Notes under the pieces: model-generated
Databases searched by the model: none
Told to the model about the DNA's origin: nothing
What the model saw: the letters and a program-made list of their open reading frames with translations, nothing else
Made by a program: the position numbers and the translations under genes
Shown: piece by piece, positions 25,218 through 32,613 of the stretch
How positions within the stretch are numbered: position 1 is the stretch's first letter
Layout: the number at the start of each line of letters is the position of its first letter
Virus record (IMG/VR): IMGVR_UViG_3300042482_000046
Coordinates: 1 to 63,621 of that record
DNA length: 63,621 nucleotides
Direction: 5' to 3' (one strand)
Origin: a virus

Positions 25218-26907
25218 GTGGAAGAACCTATTATCTACAGGCAATCAATTTACTGAGATTGAACTAAATTCTTCCAAGACAAATCTAATCATTGGCGCAA
25301 ATGGTCATGGCAAATCCACTATTCTGGATGCCATGACGTTTGTGCTTTTTGGTAAAGCATTCCGCAACATCAATAAGCCGACACTGGTCAATTCAGTGAA
25401 CGGTAAAGATTGCGTTGTAGAGATTGATTTCAATACAAACGGTAAAGAGTATCGAATCATTCGTGGTATCAAGCCCAATGTCTTTGAGATTTGGGTAGAT
25501 GGTACGATGATCAATCAGGACTCGGCCTCGCGCGACTATCAAGAGTACCTTGAGAAGTTCATCCTCAAAATGAACTACAAAGCATTCACGCAGATTGTCA
25601 TTCTTGGTTCTGCTTCGTTTGTTCCTTTCATGCAGTTATCTCCTGCTGATCGTCGTGCTATCATCGAAGGTCTGTTAGACATTCAAATCTTCTCGGTAAT
25701 GAATGTACTGATGAAGCAACGAGCTTTGGAAAACAAGCAGGGTCTTGAGAAGAACCGTATCGAACTTTCTTCCAAGAAGGATCGCAAGTCTTTCATCGAA
25801 AAGACACTTTCTGGACTCAAGAAAAATAGCAAAGACAGATTGGACGAACTTGAGGAACAACTGAAGGATTATAACACTCAGAAGCGCAATCTGCTTTTGG
25901 AAGTGGAAAAACTTGTAGAAGAGCGCAAGACTTTACAGGCCGATGTGAATGATCTGGACAATATCAAGAAACAGTTTCATGATGCCATCAAACTTTATAC
26001 TCAGGCTGATACCGAAGCCAAGAGACTTGATACTGAAAAGGATATGCTAAAGGCAACTGACGAGTGTCCAACTTGTAAGCAGCACATTGAAGAAAGTTTT
26101 AAATCAAGGCGTGTATTACACCTTGCTAATGAGATTGGTAAACTTTGTATTCACGCAACTACATTAGAAGGTAGTTCGAATAGACTGCTGGAATCTATCA
26201 ATGAAAAAGAAAAGAAGGTAAAACGCATTCAAGGTATTACGGCTGATATCTCTGCGAAGAAGCAGACGATGATGCATTTGGTATCAATCATTAATGATAC
26301 CGATGACGCTATTGAAAAAATCAATACGGCCGACAAACTTGTACAGGATGCGGAACAGGACTTGGATGCTGTAGACTCGGAAATACATATCCTACACTGT
26401 ATCCAGTCCGATTGGTTGGAAGATCGCAAGTATATTGAGACTGCACTAGCCCTATTGAAAGATGGTGGTATCAAGACCAAGATTATCAAGCAATACATTC
26501 CAATCATCAATAAGCTCGTTAATAAATACCTCGCTCAGATGGGATTCTTTGTAAACTTTAACATTGACGAAAACTTCAATGAGGTAATCAAGTCTAGGTA
26601 TCGTGATGAGTTTTCCTATGCGAACTTCTCCGAAGGTGAGAAGACACGTATTGATTTGGCCTTGATGTTTACCTGGCGTACAATTGCTAAGATGAAAAAT
26701 TCCGTCAATACGAATCTGTTGATACTGGATGAAATCTTAGATGGAAGTTTAGATGCTAATGGTACTGACGAGTTCCTAAAGATCATTCAGACCTTGACAG
26801 ATGATACAAATACATTTATAATATCGCACAAGACTGACGCGATTGCCGATAAGTTCGATAAGACTTACCGATTCGAGAAAATCAAAAACTTTAGCAGGTT
26901 AGTATGA
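25195..26907 (+). CDS. 46: Recombination nuclease subunit gp46 (Rad50/SbcC-like)
   Basis: 570-residue SMC-type ATPase. Walker A GANGHGKST is at residues 34-42; long coiled coils flank a zinc hook CPTC at about residue 291; the ABC signature FSEGEKTR and Walker B LLILDEILDGSLD are near the C-terminus. It partners gp47 at DNA ends. The ATG lies inside the previous gene; NLLSTGNQFTEIEL just after it is the conserved start of the family. Confidence 0.95.
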   Translation: MITFKKVKWKNLLSTGNQFTEIELNSSKTNLIIGANGHGKSTILDAMTFVLFGKAFRNINKPTLVNSVNGKDCVVEIDFNTNGKEYRIIRGIKPNVFEIWVDGTMINQDSASRDYQEYLEKFILKMNYKAFTQIVILGSASFVPFMQLSPADRRAIIEGLLDIQIFSVMNVLMKQRALENKQGLEKNRIELSSKKDRKSFIEKTLSGLKKNSKDRLDELEEQLKDYNTQKRNLLLEVEKLVEERKTLQADVNDLDNIKKQFHDAIKLYTQADTEAKRLDTEKDMLKATDECPTCKQHIEESFKSRRVLHLANEIGKLCIHATTLEGSSNRLLESINEKEKKVKRIQGITADISAKKQTMMHLVSIINDTDDAIEKINTADKLVQDAEQDLDAVDSEIHILHCIQSDWLEDRKYIETALALLKDGGIKTKIIKQYIPIINKLVNKYLAQMGFFVNFNIDENFNEVIKSRYRDEFSYANFSEGEKTRIDLALMFTWRTIAKMKNSVNTNLLILDEILDGSLDANGTDEFLKIIQTLTDDTNTFIISHKTDAIADKFDKTYRFEKIKNFSRLV

Positions 26908-27074
26908 CGCGCGGAACAAGTTCGAAACATAGAGATTGGACAAGAGTCCGTCGTGAAAAAGATCAATATTATCTAGAAAAAAAAGATGAGCGTCATAATA
27001 GAGAAGTTGAAAAGTTTTTAAAGAGTCGTGAAAAAAGAACAGGTAAAAGAATAGAGAGAGATTGGAATGACTAA
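26904..27074 (+). CDS. Small highly charged protein after gp46
   Basis: 56 residues from an ATG overlapping the gp46 stop (ATGA). About half of the residues are Arg, Lys, Glu or Asp: DWTRVRREKDQYYLEKKDER, then HNREVEKFLKSREKRTGKR. It forms a single charged helix. There is no recognisable family. The tight overlaps on both sides (8 bases with the next gene) argue that it is real. Confidence 0.5.
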   Translation: MTRGTSSKHRDWTRVRREKDQYYLEKKDERHNREVEKFLKSREKRTGKRIERDWND

Positions 27075-27396
27075 AGTTATTGAATCCGCAGAATACGATA
27101 ACTTCCTTGGCAAGAAGGAAGAAGTATTAAAGCCAGCAGCACTCTTTGAGATTGAAGAGGATGATGGAAGCGAACGTGAAAAGCTTTGGGTAGGAATGCC
27201 TGAGTTTGAACAGAAGGATAATCCTCCGTTCAAGACAATCTATGTTCACTTCCGTAACAAGGAAGACTTTGATACATTCGTTTCAAAGTATAAGAACCTG
27301 GATGAGGAACAGAATATCACGCCTAAGACTAAGAGCATGTGGTATCCACATCTTGATAAGGACGAAAACTCACTCAAGCGTTGGTTTGAAGAATGA
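27067..27396 (+). CDS. Unknown protein, partner of the base glycosyltransferase
   Basis: 109 residues. EKLWVGMPEFEQKDNPPFKTIYVHF then EDFDTFVSKY and ITPKTKSMWYPHL form a pattern I associate with a domain found beside ParB-like or DNA-modification genes in phages (GMPEF, T-I-x-V-x-F and KSMWYP motifs). The function is unknown. It overlaps the glycosyltransferase start by ATGA, implying coupled synthesis and perhaps a joint role in DNA modification. Confidence 0.6.
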   Translation: MTKVIESAEYDNFLGKKEEVLKPAALFEIEEDDGSEREKLWVGMPEFEQKDNPPFKTIYVHFRNKEDFDTFVSKYKNLDEEQNITPKTKSMWYPHLDKDENSLKRWFEE

Positions 27397-28367
27397 CGAA
27401 TCCGACTCATCCAGTTTATATTATTTCTAAAGGTAGGCATGATACAATGTATACCTCGCGCTCACTCGCGCGTATGAAGATTCCACATTATATTGCGATT
27501 GAACCACAAGATGAAAGTTCTTATGAAGCTGCCCTTGATAATTTCAATATTAGGGATTATGTTACTCTGCTTGTTGCCCCTTTCAGCAACCACGGCGATG
27601 GCCCTGGTCGGGCTCGTAATTGGTGTTGGGATCATGCTATTTCAATAGGCGCTGAGAAGCATTGGGTATGCGATGATAACATTTCAGATTTCTACCGTCT
27701 ACATAAGAACCAACGCATTCGTGTGGAATCTGGTGTAATCTTTAAGGCCGCAGAAGACTTTGTTGATCGCTTCGAGAATGTTCCTATCTCAGGCTTTCAA
27801 TATCGGTTCTTCATTGCACCTAACCAAGCATACTATCCATTCACGCCAAACACTCGTATCTATTCCACTCTGCTCATCTCTAACGATTGTAAGCATCGTT
27901 GGCGTGGTAGGTATAATGAAGACACTGATATTTGTCTAAGAGTTCTAAAAGATGGTGACTGTACTATTCAGTTTAATGCCTTTTTACAAGGCAAGTCTGC
28001 CACTCAAACTGTCAAGGGTGGTAACACTGCTGAGTTCTATCACGCGGAAGGTGAACTAGACAGAAGCAAGTGGCGTGAAGGCCAAATGAACGCAACTGGT
28101 ACTGTGAACAAATCGCAGATGCTGGTCGATATGCATCCCGATGTTGCTAAACTTGTTTGGAAATATGGACGCTGGCATCACCATGTTGATTATCTTCCGT
28201 TCCAAAAGCCAGAGCGGGAATTGAATCCAGAACAGTTACAGATCCGTCGGAATCTCGGTTTGGGTCCAGAAGATAATCGGTTGAGATTAAAACCTGGCGT
28301 TGATCTTTCATCTTTACCTAAGGTCAATAACTACGGTATGGTTCTAAAAAAGATATCAAAGACTTAG
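27393..28367 (+). CDS. TET-associated-type glycosyltransferase, probably modifies DNA bases
   Basis: 324 residues. YIISKGRHDTMYTSRSLARM at the start, GPGRARNWCWDHA near 70, the metal motif HWVCDDNI near 90 and RWRGRYNEDTDICLRVLKDG near 170 match the TAGT family of GT-A transferases described in phages with modified cytosine or thymine. Such enzymes transfer sugar to 5-hydroxymethylated bases. No TET oxygenase or hydroxymethylase is seen in this window, so the base substrate is open. It follows the partner gene at 27067 by ATGA overlap and is followed by a terminator. Confidence 0.78.
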   Translation: MTNPTHPVYIISKGRHDTMYTSRSLARMKIPHYIAIEPQDESSYEAALDNFNIRDYVTLLVAPFSNHGDGPGRARNWCWDHAISIGAEKHWVCDDNISDFYRLHKNQRIRVESGVIFKAAEDFVDRFENVPISGFQYRFFIAPNQAYYPFTPNTRIYSTLLISNDCKHRWRGRYNEDTDICLRVLKDGDCTIQFNAFLQGKSATQTVKGGNTAEFYHAEGELDRSKWREGQMNATGTVNKSQMLVDMHPDVAKLVWKYGRWHHHVDYLPFQKPERELNPEQLQIRRNLGLGPEDNRLRLKPGVDLSSLPKVNNYGMVLKKISKT

Positions 28368-28396
28368 CCGAACCCAATAAAATCAATGACTTAGCC

Positions 28397-28434
28397 ACCA
28401 GCCATGTGTCCACCGCATGGCTGGTATGCTTTTT
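28397..28434 (+). terminator. Terminator after the base glycosyltransferase
   Basis: Perfect ten-base arms accagccatg and catggctggt with a nine-base loop, then atgc and five T. The four-base gap before the T run is longer than ideal. Confidence 0.7.
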
Positions 28435-28453
28435 GACCACTTGTAAAACCGAC

Positions 28454-28482
28454 TTGTCATCCCCATATATAGTGTATGACAA
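28454..28482 (+). promoter_or_regulatory. Inverted repeat with possible -10 region before small gene
   Basis: Seven-base arms ttgtcat and atgacaa flank an AT-rich centre holding atatatag. A TTGTAA at 28441 is a weak -35 candidate with imperfect spacing. The GGAG ribosome site of the gene at 28494 follows directly. Probably a promoter or operator region; exact elements are uncertain. Confidence 0.35.
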
Positions 28483-28493
28483 TGGAGAACACT

Positions 28494-28652
28494 ATGACCA
28501 AGATCATTCTTAAGCTTGAAGACTACCTTGCTTATAGCACCATGTATGTGACTTTTATTCCGCCGATACTTGCGCTTAAGTTGCAAATTCGTCTTCATAA
28601 GATGTTTCCGCGTCTTTTCTCTGATCGCCCGTCTAATCAATCTTATGATTGA
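28494..28652 (+). CDS. Small protein with one hydrophobic segment
   Basis: 52 residues: MTKIILKLEDYLAYSTMYV, a hydrophobic stretch TFIPPILALKL, then a basic tail IRLHKMFPRLF. A GGAG site seven bases before the ATG and its place between a terminator and the next promoter support it as a real gene. No family recognised; a small membrane-associated early protein is possible. Confidence 0.5.
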   Translation: MTKIILKLEDYLAYSTMYVTFIPPILALKLQIRLHKMFPRLFSDRPSNQSYD

Positions 28653-28677
28653 CAATCGACCCATATTCGTATAAGAT
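28649..28677 (+). promoter_or_regulatory. Sigma70-type promoter for CobT-like gene
   Basis: TTGACA overlaps the stop codon of the small gene; a 17-base spacer leads to TAAGAT (a 15-base spacer gives TATAAG). The -35 box lies inside the short dyad gattgacaatc. It is 24 bases before the ATG at 28701. Confidence 0.6.
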
Positions 28678-28700
28678 AAGTCCATAATCAAGAGGACACA

Positions 28701-30932
28701 ATGGAAGTTTCACATAATCATAACGCAAAGTCCCAGCTGGCCAAGTTGCTGGCTACGGAAAACATTACGGTTCAACATTCCGCATCGGCTAAGACCGCTT
28801 GGTTCGATGTTAAGAACCGCGTCCTGATGCTGCCTGTCTGGCGTGAAATGTCGGATGATCTTTACGATATGCTGGTCGTCCATGAGGTTGGCCATGCTCT
28901 GGACACTCCTGGTGAAGACTTTGTAGAGAACCTCAAGGCTATCGCAGCCCGTCTTGGAGAGACTTCCAACCGTGCTCTGGGTGCTATCAAGGGCTTTGTT
29001 AATGTCATTGAAGACGCCCGCATTGACAAGCGCCAGAAGCGCCGCTTCCCTGGTGCCCGTCGGAACTACATCAAGGGCTATGCCGAACTAATCGAAAAGG
29101 ACTTTTTCGGTACCGCAACTAAGGACGTTAACTCTATGTCCTTTATCGACCGCCTTAACATTTACTGTAAGGGTGGCGTTATGCTCGGCATTAACTTTTC
29201 TCCTGAAGAGAAGGTAATGCTCCGCAAGGTTGAAGCGGCCGAGACCTTTGAAGAGGTTCTGGCTCTTACTGAGGAAATCTATCGCTGGTCTAAGCAGCAG
29301 ATGGAAAATCAGCAGGAAGAAGAAGCCGGCCCGGACATGATGAAAGCCAAGTCTGGCTTCGGTGATGATACCGAAGACGGTGAAGATGGCGATGAAATGG
29401 ACTTTGGCGATGATGAAGACGCCGAGTCCGATCCTTCGCAGTCCAGCCAGTCTATGGATCAGGATGATGATGGAGACGGCGATGAGGACGAGGACGAGGA
29501 TGAGCGTAATGGCTCGGCCTCTACCGAAGACGGTGAGAAGGAAGACGCCGAGTCCAACGTCGGTACTGCCTCTAACGGTAATGATGATGTTCCCGAGTCC
29601 GAGACTGAAAAGGCTTGGCAGGAAAAGCAGAATGACCTAATCATCGATTCCGAATATGATTATGTCTATGCCAAGCTACCGAAGATTGCCGACTATGACC
29701 GTACGGTTCATGACTTCAAGGTCGTGCTTGATGATCAGCGGCGCGAATTGGCTCGCCGTAGGTTTGATCCAGATTGGCTTCTTGCCGTTCGCAAGGAACT
29801 CAATCAGTTCAAGTCCAGTGAAAACTCGGCCATTTCATTCATGGTCAAGGAATTCGAAATGCGTAAGTCCGCAGACGAATATTCTCGCACCAGCACCGCC
29901 AAGACTGGTATGCTTGACACTAACAAGCTTCATTCTTATCGGTATAATGATGATCTGTTCCGTCGTATCACTACGGTAGCCAGCGGCAAGAACCATGGCT
30001 TTGTCATGTTTGTTGACTGGTCAAGCTCCATGGATACAAATCTGCGGAAGACTGTCCGACAGTTGCTTTCACTGGTAATGTTCTGTAAGCGAGTCCAGAT
30101 CCCGTTCGAGGTCTACGCTTTCCGTTGTGTCTCTTATAGCGACAATGATCGGACTCGGTTGTCGGCTGGCTTCACTAAAAACACCAACGAAATTTGTGTT
30201 GATAGTTTTGTTGCCCGAAACTTGCTTTCGTCCCGAATGAAAATTCAGGAGTTGAATGACGCAATGTACCATCTGTTTATTATGTCTTCCCGACATGGTG
30301 GTCTGGCTTGTGATGACTTGACTTCCACGCCGCTCAATCCTTGTATTGTGGCTGCTTCGGAAATTGTCAATCGTTTCAAGGCCAAGTCCAAGGTACAGAT
30401 TGTCAATACGGTATTCATTACTGATGGTGATTCCGATCCTATGTCTGGTTCAATCAACGGTGTGAACATCGGCTGGAAGCCGCGTAAGATTATCATTCAG
30501 GACGATATCACCAAGAAGACTTATGACCTTCCGACTGTGAAGTATTCTAGTCATGCGTTTCGGAATGATAACATCACTCCTGTCCTTCTTAAGATCCTGA
30601 AGGATCGGACTGACTGTAATCTGATCGGCTTCTTCATTAACTCCAACGGCTTCAAGCGTGTTTATGACCGCTACCATGGTTATGGAAACGCTGCTCACCG
30701 TGGTAAGGCTGCCACTTGCTGGAAAGACAACGGCTTCTTCGGTGTGACTTCCGCTGGTTATGATGAATACTATATCATTAACGCCTTGACCTTCAACGTT
30801 TCCAGTGGAAATCTTGTGGTTGCTAAGGATGCCACTCGCCGTGGTCTTGCCTCGGCGTTCATTAAGTTCTCGGAAAAGAAGTCAATTTCCCGAGTTCTAC
30901 TCACTCAGGTTGTCAAGCGAATTGCCGCTTGA
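28701..30932 (+). CDS. CobT-like protein: zincin motif plus von Willebrand A domain
   Basis: 743 residues. The N-terminal part has LVVHEVGHALDTP near residue 65, an HExxH zinc-protease motif, followed by helices with NVIEDARIDKRQKRRFPG. Residues about 215-320 are a long Asp/Glu-rich linker. The C-terminal part has a VWA domain with the metal-ion MIDAS motif DWSSSMD near residue 437 and FITDGDSDPMSG near 573. This layout resembles cobaltochelatase CobT, with which it pairs a CobS-like ATPase next door. Whether it serves cobalamin synthesis or another MoxR-VWA remodelling task is unknown. DNA here is clearly GC-richer than in flanking genes, suggesting separate acquisition. Confidence 0.8.
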   Translation: MEVSHNHNAKSQLAKLLATENITVQHSASAKTAWFDVKNRVLMLPVWREMSDDLYDMLVVHEVGHALDTPGEDFVENLKAIAARLGETSNRALGAIKGFVNVIEDARIDKRQKRRFPGARRNYIKGYAELIEKDFFGTATKDVNSMSFIDRLNIYCKGGVMLGINFSPEEKVMLRKVEAAETFEEVLALTEEIYRWSKQQMENQQEEEAGPDMMKAKSGFGDDTEDGEDGDEMDFGDDEDAESDPSQSSQSMDQDDDGDGDEDEDEDERNGSASTEDGEKEDAESNVGTASNGNDDVPESETEKAWQEKQNDLIIDSEYDYVYAKLPKIADYDRTVHDFKVVLDDQRRELARRRFDPDWLLAVRKELNQFKSSENSAISFMVKEFEMRKSADEYSRTSTAKTGMLDTNKLHSYRYNDDLFRRITTVASGKNHGFVMFVDWSSSMDTNLRKTVRQLLSLVMFCKRVQIPFEVYAFRCVSYSDNDRTRLSAGFTKNTNEICVDSFVARNLLSSRMKIQELNDAMYHLFIMSSRHGGLACDDLTSTPLNPCIVAASEIVNRFKAKSKVQIVNTVFITDGDSDPMSGSINGVNIGWKPRKIIIQDDITKKTYDLPTVKYSSHAFRNDNITPVLLKILKDRTDCNLIGFFINSNGFKRVYDRYHGYGNAAHRGKAATCWKDNGFFGVTSAGYDEYYIINALTFNVSSGNLVVAKDATRRGLASAFIKFSEKKSISRVLLTQVVKRIAA

Positions 30933-30935
30933 CAA
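30910..30935 (+). repeat. Inverted repeat overlapping gene end and -35 box
   Basis: Perfect ten-base arms ttgtcaagcg and cgcttgacaa around a six-base loop. The right arm holds both the stop codon of the CobT-like gene and the TTGACA of the next promoter. There is no T run, so a DNA operator is more likely than a terminator. Confidence 0.7.
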
Positions 30936-30957
30936 TCACCTCTTCCTAGTCTATAAT
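30929..30957 (+). promoter_or_regulatory. Consensus sigma70 promoter for CobS-like gene
   Basis: TTGACA, 17-base spacer, TATAAT: a perfect match to the bacterial housekeeping consensus, 38 bases before the ATG at 30996. It overlaps the inverted repeat 30910-30935. Confidence 0.92.
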
Positions 30958-30995
30958 ATACACATAATCGAAACACACACAAAGGAAAATACCTA

Positions 30996-32219
30996 ATGGC
31001 TAAGCGCCCTGTTGATAAGACCCCGTTCCTCGCCGCTGTTGCTAAGGAATTTGGTAAGGTCAATACGATTTCCCGCGCGGAAGTTGTCCACATTATGAAG
31101 AAGTACAAGCTGAAGGATCCGCTTTGGCTGACCAAGAATGACGCCGTGCGCGTCGGTCGTGGAATGTATTCGCTTACCGATGTTCCTGTTGCGGCTGTAA
31201 AGTCTTCCAAGACGGCCGATATCGCTTCAAGCGTTCCCGTTGTTGCGATGGACGAGGTTGCTAACGCTTCCGAAATGCAGATGGCAGCCGCTGCGGTTGT
31301 TCCGCTTCACGCGGTAGAGAACCGTGGTATTGATCTGGTGCCGACTAAGGCTTCTGGTTATGTTCCCTTCGGTCACTTCCCGGATGTTCGGATGATTGTC
31401 AAGTCTCGTAAGTTTTATCCGACTTACATCACCGGTCTGTCTGGTAACGGTAAGACTATGATGATTGAGCAGATTTGCGCTCAGGAAGGTCGTGAGCTTG
31501 TTCGCGCCAACATCACCAAGGAAACTGATGAGGATGATCTCATCGGTGGCTTCCGTCTCTCGGACGGTAAGACTGTCTGGCAGAACGGCCCGGTTATCGT
31601 GGCCATGGAACGTGGTGCCATCCTGCTTCTGGACGAGGTTGATCTTGGTGACGCCAAGCTTATGTGTCTCCAGCCGATCCTCGAGGGTAAGCCCGTTTAC
31701 CTCAAGAAGATCAACCGTGTGGTCACTCCGGCTCCGGGCTTCAACATCCTTGCCACTGCTAACACCAAGGGTAAGGGTTCAGACGATGGTCGCTTCATCG
31801 GTACCAACGTGATGAACGAAGCTTTCCTTGAGCGTTTCTCTATCACGTTCGAACAGGAATATCCTTCGACCAAGACTGAGGCCAAGATCCTCAACAATGT
31901 CCTGAAGACTTCTGGCATTGAAGATAAGGACTTTGCTGACAAGCTGGTCAACTGGGCTGACATGATCCGTAAGGCGTTCTACGATGGTGCGGTCTCCGAT
32001 ATCATCTCCACTCGCCGTCTGGTTCATATCTGTGAAGCCTACGCCATCTTCGGTCAGGATCGTGAGAAGGCAATCAAGCTCTGTCTCAACCGCTTTGATG
32101 TGGATACCAAGACTGGCTTCTTTGATCTCTACGCCAAGCTGGACGAAAAGGTTCTTCCGAAGACTGAAACTAAGGAAGAAGATAAGTCTAAGAATGAAGA
32201 CGAAGTGGTCTTCACTTAA
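30996..32219 (+). CDS. CobS-like MoxR-family AAA+ ATPase
   Basis: 407 residues. An N-terminal winged-helix-like segment (residues 10-65) and an Ala/Val-rich linker precede the ATPase. Walker A is GLSGNGKT near residue 150, Walker B is AILLLDEVDL near 207, and ILATANTKGKGSDDGRF with EAFLERF marks sensor 1 and the arginine-finger region. The pair CobS-CobT forms the chelatase motor that inserts cobalt in aerobic B12 synthesis; phage copies are common without a CobN partner. None is visible here, so another substrate is possible. GC-rich codon use matches the CobT-like gene. Confidence 0.85.
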   Translation: MAKRPVDKTPFLAAVAKEFGKVNTISRAEVVHIMKKYKLKDPLWLTKNDAVRVGRGMYSLTDVPVAAVKSSKTADIASSVPVVAMDEVANASEMQMAAAAVVPLHAVENRGIDLVPTKASGYVPFGHFPDVRMIVKSRKFYPTYITGLSGNGKTMMIEQICAQEGRELVRANITKETDEDDLIGGFRLSDGKTVWQNGPVIVAMERGAILLLDEVDLGDAKLMCLQPILEGKPVYLKKINRVVTPAPGFNILATANTKGKGSDDGRFIGTNVMNEAFLERFSITFEQEYPSTKTEAKILNNVLKTSGIEDKDFADKLVNWADMIRKAFYDGAVSDIISTRRLVHICEAYAIFGQDREKAIKLCLNRFDVDTKTGFFDLYAKLDEKVLPKTETKEEDKSKNEDEVVFT

Positions 32220-32225
32220 AAAGAG

Positions 32226-32254
32226 TTGACATTAGGTTCTACCTAATGTATAAT
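32226..32254 (+). promoter_or_regulatory. Consensus sigma70 promoter with operator-like dyad in its spacer
   Basis: TTGACA, 17-base spacer, TATAAT, both boxes perfect. The spacer is almost wholly a dyad: cattaggt, tct, acctaatg at 32230-32248. A repressor bound there would block polymerase, so this is a strong operator candidate for the small winged-helix protein encoded downstream. Confidence 0.88.
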
Positions 32255-32256
32255 AG

Positions 32257-32292
32257 CAGACACTATGGTAGACAACCGCGCCATAGTGTCTG
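32257..32292 (+). promoter_or_regulatory. 5'-leader stem-loop before the winged-helix gene
   Basis: Perfect 12-base arms cagacactatgg and ccatagtgtctg around a 12-base loop, placed at the predicted transcript start. It could be a second operator in DNA or a 5'-terminal stabilising hairpin in RNA. No T run follows. Confidence 0.75.
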
Positions 32293-32329
32293 TTCCAACA
32301 AAGCGGTTATTTTATTATGGAGTTATTGA

Positions 32330-32542
32330 ATGTCTCAGATTCGTAAGGTTGCTAAGGTTCTCCGTCAGAATACCAAGGGTGCTGGCATCACTGTTGCCCA
32401 GATTGCCCGTCTGACTGGTGTACCTAAGGCCAGCGTTTCCAAGCGTGTGTATGACCTACGCACTCTTGAAGGCCATCGCATCTATAGCAACTACCGTACT
32501 GTTAACGGTAAGCGCAAGATGTTTTATCGTTTTGCTGCCTAA
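32330..32542 (+). CDS. Small winged-helix DNA-binding protein
   Basis: 70 residues. VAKVLRQNTKGAGITVAQIARLTGVPKASVSKRVYDLR is a helix-turn-helix in which ITVAQIARLTGVPKASVSKRV is the recognition unit; the remaining GHRIYSNYRTVNGKRKMFYRF forms the wing. The protein has no other domain. An ATGGAG site precedes the start by a few bases. Two inverted repeats in its promoter-leader region suggest autoregulation. It may control the CobS/CobT-like island or other dyad-containing promoters in the genome. Confidence 0.75.
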   Translation: MSQIRKVAKVLRQNTKGAGITVAQIARLTGVPKASVSKRVYDLRTLEGHRIYSNYRTVNGKRKMFYRFAA

Positions 32543-32548
32543 TTTTTA

Positions 32549-32597
32549 TTGACATGTCCAAAAAGGGATGCTATATATAAGCGTAGCATCCCTTTTT
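32549..32597 (+). promoter_or_regulatory. Overlapping terminator-like hairpin and sigma70 promoter
   Basis: TTGACA at 32549, 17-base spacer and TATATA at 32572. A perfect 14-base inverted repeat (aaaaagggatgcta / tagcatccctttt t, arms 32560-32573 and 32584-32597) has the -10 box across its loop and ends in five T, so it can also terminate the winged-helix message. Transcription would restart in the right arm. A TTATTATGGAG ribosome leader follows. Confidence 0.75.
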
Positions 32598-32613
32598 ATT
32601 ATGGAGTACCCGC

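Noticed and set aside
28383-28691. Minus-strand frame of 102 codons
   Set aside because: It spans a terminator, a promoter and a + strand gene with a good ribosome site, and all neighbours are on the + strand.
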